This document shows positions 15,537 to 23,715 of a DNA stretch of 64,000 nucleotides, piece after piece. Position numbers and translations under genes: made by a program. Every line of letters starts with the position of its first letter. The first letter of the stretch is position 1. The notes under the pieces were generated by a model. That model was not told where the DNA came from, ran no database searches, and saw only the letters and a list, made by a program, of their open reading frames with translations. The DNA comes from Bacillota bacterium (lineage in GTDB: Bacteria; Bacillota; Clostridia; Christensenellales; Aristaeellaceae): positions 127,081-191,080 of the forward strand of contig JAEZTL010000003.1 of NCBI GenBank assembly GCA_023421395.1, read 5' to 3'.

Positions 15537-16730
15537 ATGGATTTTGACCGCATCAAATCATCCGCCGAGGGCTACAAGGCCGACATGACCAAATTTCTCC
15601 GGGACCTGATCGCCATCCCCGGCGAGAGCTGCGGCGAGGAAGGCCACATCCGCCGGATCGCCAGAGAAATGGAAGCCGTGGGCTTTGACAAGGTGGAGAT
15701 CGACCCCATGGGGAACGTGCTGGGCTATATGGGCACGGGAAAGACCCTCATCGCCTACGACGCCCACATCGACACCGTGGGCATCGGCAACCGGGCCAAC
15801 TGGACCTTCGACCCCTACGAGGGCTACGAGAACGACGAGGAGATCGGCGGCCGCGGCGCGTCCGACCAGATGGGCGGCATCGTCAGCGCCGTGTACGGCG
15901 CCAAGATCATGAAGGATCTGGGCCTTCTCTCCGACAAGTACCAGGTGCTGGTCACCGGCACCGTGCAGGAAGAGGACTGTGACGGCCTCTGCTGGCAGTA
16001 CATCGTGAACGAAGACAAGGTGCGGCCGGAATTTGTGGTCGTGACCGAGCCCACCGACGGCAACATCTACCGCGGCCAGCGCGGCCGCATGGAGATCCGC
16101 GTGGACGTCCAGGGCGTATCCTGTCACGGCTCCGCGCCGGAGCGCGGCGACAACGCCATCTACAAGATGGCGGAGATCCTGCTGGAGGTCAAAGAACTCA
16201 ATAACCGCCTGCACGATGACCCGTTCCTCGGCAAGGGCACCGTCACCACCAGCGAAATCTTCTTCACGTCCCCCTCCCGCTGCGCCGTGGCCGACAGCTG
16301 CTCCGTGTCCCTCGACCGCCGGCTGACCGACGGCGAAACCTACCAGATGGCGCTGGAGGAGGTCGCGAGCCTGCCCGCCTGCAAAAAATACGGCGCCAAG
16401 GTGAGCATGTACAGCTACGAGCGTCCCTCCTGGACCGGCCTTACCTACCCCACCGACTGCTACTTCCCCACCTGGGTCATCCCGGAGGACCACCCGGCCA
16501 CCCAGGCGATGGTGGAATCCTTCCGCGGCATGTACGGCGAGCCCCTGGTGGATAAGTGGACCTTCTCCACCAACGGCGTTTCGATCATGGGCCGTTACGG
16601 CATCCCCTGCATCGGCTTCGGCCCCGGCAAGGAGAAGGAAGCCCACGCCCCCAACGAGAAGACATGGAAGGCCGACCTGGTAAGGTGCGCGGCGGTCTAC
16701 GCGGCGGTGCCGGCGCTCTACTGCAAATAG
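15537..16730 (+). CDS. ygeY: YgeY-family M20 metallo-hydrolase (selenium metabolism cluster)
   Basis: A 397-residue M20/ArgE-DapE-type hydrolase. Metal ligands are seen in AYDAHIDTVG, GRGASDQMGG, TVQEEDCDG, VVTEPTDG and the C-terminal EAHAPNEKTW. ATG 15537 follows CGGAGGAGGAAAA. YgeY homologues accompany ygeW, ygeX, ssnA and ygfK in urate-degrading clusters, where they are thought to hydrolyse an amide or ureido intermediate. The 45-base gap after ygeX suggests the same operon. Downstream, a 259-base gap holding a structured repeat separates it from ygeW. Confidence 0.9.
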   Translation: MDFDRIKSSAEGYKADMTKFLRDLIAIPGESCGEEGHIRRIAREMEAVGFDKVEIDPMGNVLGYMGTGKTLIAYDAHIDTVGIGNRANWTFDPYEGYENDEEIGGRGASDQMGGIVSAVYGAKIMKDLGLLSDKYQVLVTGTVQEEDCDGLCWQYIVNEDKVRPEFVVVTEPTDGNIYRGQRGRMEIRVDVQGVSCHGSAPERGDNAIYKMAEILLEVKELNNRLHDDPFLGKGTVTTSEIFFTSPSRCAVADSCSVSLDRRLTDGETYQMALEEVASLPACKKYGAKVSMYSYERPSWTGLTYPTDCYFPTWVIPEDHPATQAMVESFRGMYGEPLVDKWTFSTNGVSIMGRYGIPCIGFGPGKEKEAHAPNEKTWKADLVRCAAVYAAVPALYCK

Positions 16731-16905
16731 GCGCGGAAAAAACCTCCGGCTTTTTCCGCGCGAGGGAAGAAGGTTTCGCGCGCCTGAAATCCCGCGGGAT
16801 TTCCGGGCGGCGCGCTGACAGAAGGAATGGTTTCCTCGACCAGTGTGCGTACTGGCTTCCGGAAACCGTTCCCGGCGCGCATGTCGCCGGGAACGATCGA
16901 GGCCC
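16731..16905 (+). repeat. Covarying multi-hairpin intergenic element A, copy 1
   Basis: Four stems can be drawn. The first is GCGCGGAAAAA with CTTTTTCCGCGC. The second lies around GAAATCCCGCGGGATTTC. In the third, GGTTTCC (16829-16835) pairs with GGAAACC (16861-16867) around the inner CCAGTGTGCGTACTGG. In the fourth, GTTCCCGGCG (16868-16877) pairs with CGCCGGGAAC (16885-16894), followed by GATCGA. The same order occurs at 53013-53170 and, inverted, at 48990-49150. It stands inside the ygeY-ygeW gap and could limit transcription or process the message. Confidence 0.75.
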
Positions 16906-16989
16906 GCAGCTGCTGTTGACGGCCCGCCGCAGATCCCGGTCCCAAATTTCAAGGATAGTTACCACCACAAGGATAAGGAGCGGATACCC

Positions 16990-18177
16990 ATGAAAAACCC
17001 CATCGAGGCCCTGAAGAAGCTGAACCACGCCGGCATGTACGAGGGCGATTTCTTCCTGACCTGGGAAAAGACCCGGGACGAACTTCTGAGCGTGTTCGCC
17101 GTGGCCGACGCGCTGCGCGACCTCCGCAGCCGCAACATCTCCACCCGCATCTTTGACAGCGGCCTGGGCGTGTCGCTCTTCCGCGACAATTCCACCCGCA
17201 CCCGCTTCTCCTTCGCCTCCGCCTGCAATCTCCTGGGCCTCGAGGTGCAGGACCTGGACGAGGGCAAGAGCCAGATTGCCCACGGCGAAACCGTGCGTGA
17301 GACCGCCAACATGATCTCCTTCATGGCGGACGTCATCGGCATCCGGGACGACATGTACATCGGCAAGGGCAACACCTACATGCACGAGGTCGTGGACGCG
17401 GTCACCCAGGGCCACAAGGACGGCGTGCTGGAGCAGAAGCCCACGCTGGTCAACCTGCAGTGCGACATCGATCACCCCACCCAGTCCATGGCCGACATGC
17501 TGCACCTCGTGCACCACTTCGGCGGCGTGGAAAACCTGAAGGGCAAGAAGATCGCCATGACCTGGGCCTACTCGCCCAGCTACGGAAAGCCGCTGTCCGT
17601 GCCCCAGGGCATCGTGGGGCTCATGAGCCGCTTTGGCATGGAGGTCGTGCTGGCCCACCCCGAAGGCTACGAGATCATGCCCGAGGTCGAGCAGGTCGCC
17701 CTCAAAAACGCCCGGGAGTCCGGCGGCTCGTTCAAGCGCGTCAATTCCATGTCGGAAGCCTTTGAGGGCGCGGACATCGTGTACCCCAAGAGCTGGGCGC
17801 CCTTCGCCGCCATGGAAAAGCGCACCGATCTCTACGGCAAAGGCGACTTCGACGGCATTAAGGCGCTGGAGAAGGAACTGCTCGGGCAGAACGCCACCCA
17901 CAAGGATTGGGAGTGCACCGAGGAACTGATGAAAAAGACCAAAGAAGGCAAGGCGCTGTACCTGCACTGTCTGCCGGCGGACATCTCCGGCGTCAGCTGC
18001 GAGGCGGGCGAGGTCGCCGCTTCCGTGTTTGACCGCTACCGCACCCCGCTCTATAAGGAAGCCTCCTTCAAGCCCTACATCATCGCCGCCATGATCTTCC
18101 TGGCCAAGATGAAGGACCCCGTCGCCGCCCTTGAGTCGCTGGAAGCGCAGGGCTTCCCGCGCATGTTCGAAGAATAA
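16990..18177 (+). CDS. ygeW: Knotted carbamoyltransferase YgeW
   Basis: A 395-residue member of the aspartate/ornithine carbamoyltransferase superfamily. The carbamoyl-phosphate motif is FRDNSTRTRFSF (STRTR), and the C-terminal motif is LHCLPADI (HCLP). ATG 16990 follows AAGGATAAGGAGC; the open frame upstream runs through the repeat and is not coding. YgeW acts next to carbamate kinase, so it most likely runs phosphorolytically, releasing carbamoyl phosphate from a carbamoylated purine-breakdown product for ATP synthesis. The natural substrate is not known from sequence. An internal promoter cannot be excluded, but none is obvious. Confidence 0.92.
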   Translation: MKNPIEALKKLNHAGMYEGDFFLTWEKTRDELLSVFAVADALRDLRSRNISTRIFDSGLGVSLFRDNSTRTRFSFASACNLLGLEVQDLDEGKSQIAHGETVRETANMISFMADVIGIRDDMYIGKGNTYMHEVVDAVTQGHKDGVLEQKPTLVNLQCDIDHPTQSMADMLHLVHHFGGVENLKGKKIAMTWAYSPSYGKPLSVPQGIVGLMSRFGMEVVLAHPEGYEIMPEVEQVALKNARESGGSFKRVNSMSEAFEGADIVYPKSWAPFAAMEKRTDLYGKGDFDGIKALEKELLGQNATHKDWECTEELMKKTKEGKALYLHCLPADISGVSCEAGEVAASVFDRYRTPLYKEASFKPYIIAAMIFLAKMKDPVAALESLEAQGFPRMFEE

Positions 18178-18326
18178 CAAACAGGCGGGTGGGGGCGCCG
18201 CTCCTTGGAACCCCGCAAAAGAAGCGTATTGAATATCCCGAATGCGGGGAAGCCCGGAGGGAATCCTTCTCCCCGGCGTTCCCCTGTCCATCATCACGCC
18301 GATGAAGGCGACGCCGAGGAGGGCGT

Positions 18327-19256
18327 ATGGGCAAGAAAATCGTCATCGCGCTGGGCGGCAACGCGCTGGGCAACAATCTGCCGGAGCAGATGCTCGCCGT
18401 CAAGAAGACCGCCAAGGCCATCGCGGAACTGATCGAGGAGGGGCACCAGGTGGTGCTCTCCCACGGCAACGGCCCGCAGGTGGGCATGATTCAGGAGGCC
18501 ATGGGCGAATACGGCAAGCTGCACAACATTCCGCACATCCCGCTCTCCGTCTGCGTCGCCATGAGCCAGGGCTACATCGGCTACGACCTGCAAAACGCGC
18601 TCCGGGAGGAGCTGCTCACCCGCGGCATCGCAAGGCCCGTCTCCACGGTGCTGACGCAGGTGCGCGTGGACCCCGAGGACCCGGCTTTTGAGAACCCCAC
18701 CAAGCCCATCGGCCAGTTCATGACGAAGGAAGAAGCCGATCAAATGGCGGCGGAGAAGGGCTGGGTGGTCCGTGAGGACGCGGGCCGCGGCTACCGCCGC
18801 GTGGTCGCCTCGCCCAAACCCGTGGAAATCGTGGAGATCGAGACCATCAAGGATCTGATGAACGCGGGCCAGGTGGTGGTCGCCGCCGGGGGCGGCGGCA
18901 TCCCGGTGATCGCGGAAGGGCGGCACCTGAAGGGCGTGCCCGCCGTGATCGACAAGGACTTCGCCAGCGAAAAGCTGGCCGAGATGATCGACGCGGACTG
19001 CCTCATCATCCTGACCGCCGTGGAGAAGGTGGCCGTCAATTTCCGAAAGCCCGACGAAAAGTGGCTGAGCGAGATGACCGTGGACGAGGCCGCCGACTAC
19101 GCGCGCCAGGGCCAATTCGCGCCCGGCTCCATGCTGCCCAAGGTGGAGGCCGCCATGGCCTTCGCCCGCTCGAAGCCCGGCCGCACCGCGTTGATCACGC
19201 TGCTTGAAAAGGCGCTGGACGGCGTGGAAGGCAGAACCGGAACCATCATCCGCTGA
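18327..19256 (+). CDS. arcC: Carbamate kinase
   Basis: A 309-residue amino-acid-kinase-fold enzyme that makes ATP from carbamoyl phosphate and ADP. It begins IVIALGGNALG and shows LSHGNGPQVG, VVAAGGGGIPV and the C-terminal region typical of ArcC/YqeA. ATG 18327 follows GAGGAGGGCGT. It is the last gene of the purine island and is followed by an intrinsic terminator at 19291-19327. It lies 149 bases after ygeW; that gap contains a GC-rich dyad but no gene. It provides the energy-conserving end of the pathway. Confidence 0.95.
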   Translation: MGKKIVIALGGNALGNNLPEQMLAVKKTAKAIAELIEEGHQVVLSHGNGPQVGMIQEAMGEYGKLHNIPHIPLSVCVAMSQGYIGYDLQNALREELLTRGIARPVSTVLTQVRVDPEDPAFENPTKPIGQFMTKEEADQMAAEKGWVVREDAGRGYRRVVASPKPVEIVEIETIKDLMNAGQVVVAAGGGGIPVIAEGRHLKGVPAVIDKDFASEKLAEMIDADCLIILTAVEKVAVNFRKPDEKWLSEMTVDEAADYARQGQFAPGSMLPKVEAAMAFARSKPGRTALITLLEKALDGVEGRTGTIIR

Positions 19257-19290
19257 TACCCATCGGCACGGGCGGCGAAAATCCGCTTCC

Positions 19291-19327
19291 AAACGCCGCG
19301 CACCCGCAAGGGGCGCGGCGTTTTTTT
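19291..19327 (+). terminator. Intrinsic terminator after arcC
   Basis: AACGCCGCGC and GCGCGGCGTT form a ten-base stem around an ACCCGCAAGGG-like loop, followed by seven T at 19321-19327. It closes the purine operon. Confidence 0.9.
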
Positions 19328-19427
19328 CTGCCAGGATCAGCCCGGCTTCTGCGCCCCAAAGGGCTCGCCCCTTTGGGCGGGTTCATGCTTTTGTTTCATA
19401 TTATCCCGCCGGGTGCGGGGAGGTCTA

Positions 19428-19456
19428 TTGCTTTCCCTGCGTCCGGATGCTATATT
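19428..19456 (+). promoter_or_regulatory. Promoter of the NYN-domain gene
   Basis: TTGCTT at 19428-19433 and TATATT at 19451-19456 with a 17-base spacer, 18 bases upstream of the ATG at 19475. The leader would be very short, with only the ACGGAGGTGG ribosome site. Confidence 0.6.
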
Positions 19457-19474
19457 TTTTACGGAGGTGGTTCC

Positions 19475-20044
19475 ATGCGGATTTCGATTTTTATTGATGG
19501 CAACAATTTCTTCAATCTATGCAAAAAGCACCTGGGATGGAATGTGGATTTGCGGAAGCTGATCGAGTTTTACAACAAAACCGGAACGGTGGTGGATGCG
19601 TTTTATTATTCGGCGATAGACCAGGCGCGTCCGTCCAATAAATTCCTCGACGCGCTGCCGTATTATGGGTTTGTGCTGGTTTCAAAGCCGCTGAAAACCG
19701 TCGGCTACGGCGCCGAGGCGCATCAAAAGGGCAATCTGGACATTGAGATTGTGATGGATATCTTCAACACCATTGATAACTATGATATGGCGGTGCTGGT
19801 CAGCGGGGACGGGGATTTTATGCGTCCGCTGGAAATGCTCCGCGCCAGGGGGAAAAGATTCCAGGTGCTGTCGCATCCGGCCGTCGTCGCGCGAGAGCTT
19901 CTTACGGTTGCCGGAATGCATTATATCAATATCGCCACCCTTGAAAAAGATCTGAAGTACGCGCCGCTTTATGTGGGGCAGGAGGATGATATCCAATCCG
20001 CAATCGAAGATATGTCCCGGATTGAGGCTGAATATCCGATCTAA
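19475..20044 (+). CDS. NYN domain protein (LabA/DUF88 family)
   Basis: A 189-residue PIN-like nuclease-fold protein. It starts MRISIFIDGNNFF, the DGxN motif with the first acidic residue of the NYN fold, and has KGNLDIEIVMDI and VLVSGDGDFMRPLEML, the SGDGDF motif with further acidic residues. These match the LabA-like single-domain group, suspected to act on RNA. ATG 19475 follows ACGGAGGTGG; the upstream open frame is not coding. It is clearly less GC-rich than its neighbours (many AT-ending codons), which may mark recent acquisition. It stands alone between two operons with its own promoter. Substrate and role are unknown. Confidence 0.85.
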   Translation: MRISIFIDGNNFFNLCKKHLGWNVDLRKLIEFYNKTGTVVDAFYYSAIDQARPSNKFLDALPYYGFVLVSKPLKTVGYGAEAHQKGNLDIEIVMDIFNTIDNYDMAVLVSGDGDFMRPLEMLRARGKRFQVLSHPAVVARELLTVAGMHYINIATLEKDLKYAPLYVGQEDDIQSAIEDMSRIEAEYPI

Positions 20045-20138
20045 CATACGCCTTCGCCTGTCTGCGGAACGAGCGGGGCCGGAGGAGCCGGGATGCGCTT
20101 CTCCAGCCCCCTTGTGCATTTCTTAACATCCCGCCTGC

Positions 20139-20167
20139 TTGACAGCCCGCCGTGGGTGTGGTATATT
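20139..20167 (+). promoter_or_regulatory. Promoter of the amino-acid ABC operon
   Basis: TTGACA at 20139-20144 and TATATT at 20162-20167 with a 17-base spacer; the start codon is 40 bases downstream. Near-consensus sigma-A site. Confidence 0.8.
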
Positions 20168-20206
20168 TTATCACGTTAGCAAAGTAAAGCGCGGAGGGGA
20201 TATTCG

Positions 20207-21013
20207 ATGAAGAGATTTTTTGCGATGCTGCTGGCGATCGTGATGGTACTGGCGGTGGCGGCGCCGACCCTGGCGGAGGATGCTTCGCTCCAGAAGATCC
20301 TGGACAAGGGCACGCTGATTCTGGGCCTGGACGACAGCTTCCCGCCCATGGGATACCGCGACGACAACAACGAGATCGTGGGCTTTGACATCGACCTGGC
20401 GAGGGAGGTTTGCGCCCGCCTGGGTGTGGAGCTGGTACTGCAGCCCATTGACTGGGACGCCAAGGAGATGGAGCTTTCCAGCGGCAACATCGACTGCATC
20501 TGGAACGGCATGAGCGATACGCCGGAGCGGCAGGAATCCATGGCGATGTCCAAGGACTACCTGAACAACAAGATGGTCTTTCTGGTCAAGGACGCCGCCT
20601 TCACGAGCCGTGAAGACCTGGTGGGCAAAAAGGTGGGCGTGCAGGCCGGTTCCTATGCCGAGGAACTGCTGGAGACCGACCCCGAGTACGCCGACTACTA
20701 CAAGTCCCTGGGCGAGGTGCTGGCCTACCCGGACTACCTGACCGCCATCATGGACATGCAGAACGGCAGCATTGAAGGCATCCTGATCGACCTGGTGGTG
20801 GCCAATTACCAGATCAAGCAGATCGGCGACGCGAGCCTTTTCACCATCGACAACCTGGCGGACGACTACTACGCCGTGGGCTTCCGCAAGGAGGATGTGG
20901 CGCTCCGGGACAAGGTGGACGAAACCCTTGCCGCCATGGCCGCCGACGGCAAGGTGGACGAGATCTGCCAGAAGTGGTTCGGCGAGAACATCTCGCTGAT
21001 CAGCGCGAACTGA
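20207..21013 (+). CDS. Polar amino-acid ABC transporter substrate-binding protein
   Basis: A 268-residue family-3 solute-binding protein (SBP_bac_3). A signal peptide of about 23 residues (KRFFAMLLAIVMVLAVAAPTLA) is followed by the fold start KGTLILGLDDSFPPMGYRD and GFDIDLAREVCARLG, which is typical of His/Gln/Arg/cystine-binding proteins. There is no lipobox Cys after the signal peptide, so anchoring is uncertain. ATG follows GCGGAGGGGAT. It is followed by its permease and ATPase genes, forming a complete importer. The ligand is not identifiable by eye. Confidence 0.92.
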   Translation: MKRFFAMLLAIVMVLAVAAPTLAEDASLQKILDKGTLILGLDDSFPPMGYRDDNNEIVGFDIDLAREVCARLGVELVLQPIDWDAKEMELSSGNIDCIWNGMSDTPERQESMAMSKDYLNNKMVFLVKDAAFTSREDLVGKKVGVQAGSYAEELLETDPEYADYYKSLGEVLAYPDYLTAIMDMQNGSIEGILIDLVVANYQIKQIGDASLFTIDNLADDYYAVGFRKEDVALRDKVDETLAAMAADGKVDEICQKWFGENISLISAN

Positions 21014-21088
21014 CCCGCCGCGAAAACAAAAGGGCATCCGGGCTGACTGCCTGCGCGGTCAGCCCGATTTGTCGGAAGGGGCGTCCAA

Positions 21089-21754
21089 ATGCTGGGCAAA
21101 TTCTTCAGCGATCCCGCGAAGCTCATGAACCTGACGGGCCTTTTGCTGAGCGGCGTGGGCACCACGGTGTCTGTGTTCGCGCTGACGCTGGTGCTGTCGA
21201 TCCCGCTGGGCATGCTGGTGGCCTTCGGCAGGATGTCCAGGCTCAAGATCGTCTCAAAGCCGGTGTCGTTCTACATCTACATCATGCGCTCGACACCCCT
21301 GATGCTGCAGGTGATGTTCCTCTACTTTCTGCTGCCGCAGGTGCTTCCCTTCCGGTTTGACCGCTTCTGGGCGGTGATCCTCTCCTTTGTCATCAACTAC
21401 GCCGCCTACTTCGCGGAGATCTTCCGCGGCGGCATCCAGGCCGTCCCGCCGGGACAGAAGGAGGCGGCCCAGGTGCTGGGCTACTCGAAGGCGCAGACGT
21501 TTTTCCGCGTCGTGCTGCCGCAGGTGGTCAAGCGGGTGATCCTGCCGGTGACCAACGAGGTCATCACGCTGGTCAAGGACACCGCGCTGGCCTCCGTGGT
21601 GGCCATCACAGAGGTGCTGACCATCGCCAAGAAGCAGGCCTCCGCCAGCGTGTCGGTGGATCCGTACATCGTGGCGATGGTCATCTACCTGATCCTCAAC
21701 GGCATCGCCGAACAGGCCTGCAAGCTGGTAGAGCGCAAACTGAACTACTATTAG
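21089..21754 (+). CDS. Amino-acid ABC transporter permease (HisM/GlnP family)
   Basis: A 221-residue permease with five or so membrane segments. It shows IMRSTPLMLQVMFLYF (the conserved RGTPLLVQ-like region) and EIFRGGIQAVPPGQKEAAQVLG, the EAA loop that contacts the ATPase. ATG 21089 follows GGAAGGGGCG. The 75-base gap after the binding protein has an imperfect dyad (GGGCTGAC...GTCAGCCC, about 21040-21065), which may raise binding-protein mRNA relative to the permease. It ends nine bases before the ATPase gene. Confidence 0.93.
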   Translation: MLGKFFSDPAKLMNLTGLLLSGVGTTVSVFALTLVLSIPLGMLVAFGRMSRLKIVSKPVSFYIYIMRSTPLMLQVMFLYFLLPQVLPFRFDRFWAVILSFVINYAAYFAEIFRGGIQAVPPGQKEAAQVLGYSKAQTFFRVVLPQVVKRVILPVTNEVITLVKDTALASVVAITEVLTIAKKQASASVSVDPYIVAMVIYLILNGIAEQACKLVERKLNYY

Positions 21755-21763
21755 GAGGACGGC

Positions 21764-22516
21764 ATGCTGAAGGCGACGAATATCGTGAAGAGCTTTGACG
21801 GCCTGGGCGTGCTGGACGGCATCTCCGTTTCGGTAGAGAAGGGCGAGGTGCTGGCGCTGATCGGTCCTTCCGGCAGCGGCAAGTCCACATTCCTCCGGTG
21901 CGTCAACCGGCTGGAGACCATCGATTCCGGAGAGATCGAGCTGGACGGCGAGAAGATGTGCTGGATGGAGAACGGAAGGCTGCGGGAGGCGGATGAAAAG
22001 ACGCTCTCGCGCATCCGCCGAAAAATGGGCATGGTGTTCCAGTCCTTCAACCTCTTCCCGCACATGAGCGTGCTCAAAAACCTCACCGACGCGCCGGTGG
22101 CGGTGCTGAAGCTCTCGCGGGACGAGGCCGAGGCGCGGGCCGTGGCGCTGCTCAAAAAGGTGGGGCTTTCGGAGAAGGCGGGGGCCTATCCGCACCAGCT
22201 CTCCGGCGGACAGGCCCAGCGGGTGGCCATCGCCCGGGCGCTGGCGATGCAGCCGGAAATGCTGTGCTTCGACGAGCCGACCTCCGCGCTGGACCCGCAG
22301 CTGACCCAAGAAGTACTCTCCGTCATGCGGGATCTGGCCGCCGAGCGGATGACGATGGTGGTCGTCACGCACGAAATGGGCTTCGCCCGGGACGTGGCCG
22401 ACCGCGTGATCCTGATGGCGGACGGCCGGATCGTCGAGGAAGGCCCGCCTGCGCGCCTTTTTGCCTCCGAAAACCCTCAAACCGTCCGGTTTCTGGGGGG
22501 TTCCGTCGCGCCATAG
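21764..22516 (+). CDS. Amino-acid ABC transporter ATP-binding protein (GlnQ type)
   Basis: A 250-residue ATPase. Walker A is GPSGSGKST, the Q-loop VFQSFNLFPHMSVL, the signature LSGGQAQRVA, Walker B CFDEPTSALDP and the switch VTHEMGF. These are the standard sequences of the polar amino-acid family. ATG 21764 follows TAGGAGGACGGC. It is the last gene of the three-gene importer; a small P-loop-like gene follows about 100 bases later, perhaps by read-through, because no terminator is visible between them. Confidence 0.95.
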   Translation: MLKATNIVKSFDGLGVLDGISVSVEKGEVLALIGPSGSGKSTFLRCVNRLETIDSGEIELDGEKMCWMENGRLREADEKTLSRIRRKMGMVFQSFNLFPHMSVLKNLTDAPVAVLKLSRDEAEARAVALLKKVGLSEKAGAYPHQLSGGQAQRVAIARALAMQPEMLCFDEPTSALDPQLTQEVLSVMRDLAAERMTMVVVTHEMGFARDVADRVILMADGRIVEEGPPARLFASENPQTVRFLGGSVAP

Positions 22517-22618
22517 CGCAGGAAGGCGCTGGTTTTGCCGGTTTCCCGCGCCCTGTACGCCCCGCCGCGCTTGCGCGCCCGGGGGGCTTTGTGGAGCTGT
22601 CGCGGAGGTGGTCGCATA

Positions 22619-23065
22619 GTGGTGGCCGTTTTCGGTGAAAAATGCACCGGCAAGTACGAGCTTGCCTGTGCCCTTCGAGACGCGATCCCGATGCAATTGT
22701 ACGCCGCAGACTGTTGGCTGCGGGAAGGCGAAGCGGAGGCCGCCGACAGGCTTCGGCGCCTGCTCCTTGACCGCCTGAGCCGCGCCCCGCACATCGTCTA
22801 CGTGCTTCGGACCCGCGGCGAACTTGATCTGATCCCGCCCGGGGCGGTCCGGATTCGCCTGACGAGGGACCTTGAACGGATGAAGCAAATCCTCTGCGGA
22901 CGCATGTTCGGGGACGAAAACCCCGGCGCGATGCGCGCGCTGGAGGCAGAACACGGCCTGTACGGCGGCGATGCCTGCGACCTGTCGATCCATGAACTGG
23001 ATGGAGATTCCATCCGCGGCGCCGTAGACTGGGTGCGGCGGCGCCTCGGCCGGCAGGAAGCTTGA
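22619..23065 (+). CDS. Small P-loop-like protein, function unknown
   Basis: A 148-residue product if GTG 22619 is the start, which is supported by GCGGAGGTGG at 22601-22610. It opens with VVAVFGEKCTGKYELA, a Walker A-like GxxxxGK motif with Tyr in place of the usual Ser/Thr. It continues with an alpha/beta pattern (IVYVLRTRGELDLIPPGAVRIRLTR) recalling nucleoside or cytidylate kinase-like folds. The frame is open upstream to 22535, but that part is Arg/Pro-rich and unlikely to be translated. It lies 23 bases before the nitroreductase, suggesting co-expression. I do not recognise a family. Confidence 0.5.
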   Translation: MVAVFGEKCTGKYELACALRDAIPMQLYAADCWLREGEAEAADRLRRLLLDRLSRAPHIVYVLRTRGELDLIPPGAVRIRLTRDLERMKQILCGRMFGDENPGAMRALEAEHGLYGGDACDLSIHELDGDSIRGAVDWVRRRLGRQEA

Positions 23066-23088
23066 TTCAAGCGGAAGGGGGATAACCC

Positions 23089-23715
23089 ATGGATTTTTAC
23101 GGCGTCGTCATGGCCCGGCGGACCGTGCGGGATTTTGAGGACAGGCCCGTCCCGAGAGACGTGCTGGAGCGGATTGTGGGCGCGGGGCTTAAGGCCCCTT
23201 CCAACAACCATATGCGGGAATGGGATTTCATCGTGCTGGAAGACCCAAAGGCGCGCATGAATGCCATCCGCATGGTGCGGGGCGATCTCGGAAAGGCCGA
23301 GTCGGAGGCCATCATCGACGCCTGGGGCCTTACCGACGAGGACCAGCGCGCCATGTACCTGGACGGGATCCCCAAGCAGCACCGGATGCTCCTGACCGCG
23401 GGCTGCCTGATCCTTCCGCTGTTCCGGCAGCCGGGCCCGCTGCTGCAGCCGGATTCGCTGTCCGCGCTCAACGGCTTCGCGTCCGTGTGGTGCTGCATTG
23501 AAAACATGCTGCTGGCCGCCGCCGCGGAGGGGCTTTACGGCGTCACGCGCATCCCCTTCGACGCCGAGATTGCCCATCTCAAGACCACTTTAAACGTGCC
23601 CGAAGGTTATGAAATCGCCTGCTACCTGGCGTTGGGATACCCATCCAAGGATCGTCCCGCGCTGAGCCAGACAAAGGTGAGCGCCCGGGACAAAATTCAC
23701 ATCGACAAGTGGTGA
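23089..23715 (+). CDS. Nitroreductase family protein
   Basis: A 208-residue FMN-dependent oxidoreductase. The start MDFYGVVMARRTVRDFEDRP carries the RRTVRxF FMN-phosphate motif, followed by GLKAPSNNHMREWDFIV, the second FMN-binding stretch. The C-terminus has YLALGYPSKD (GYP motif). ATG 23089 follows GAAGGGGGATAACC. Members reduce nitro compounds, quinones or flavins with NAD(P)H; the substrate is not predictable. No terminator is seen directly after it. Confidence 0.88.
   Translation: MDFYGVVMARRTVRDFEDRPVPRDVLERIVGAGLKAPSNNHMREWDFIVLEDPKARMNAIRMVRGDLGKAESEAIIDAWGLTDEDQRAMYLDGIPKQHRMLLTAGCLILPLFRQPGPLLQPDSLSALNGFASVWCCIENMLLAAAAEGLYGVTRIPFDAEIAHLKTTLNVPEGYEIACYLALGYPSKDRPALSQTKVSARDKIHIDKW

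Noticed and set aside
16843..16989. Extended N-terminus of YgeW
   Set aside because: The extension runs through repeat element A; ATG 16990 has AAGGAG upstream and matches the family start.
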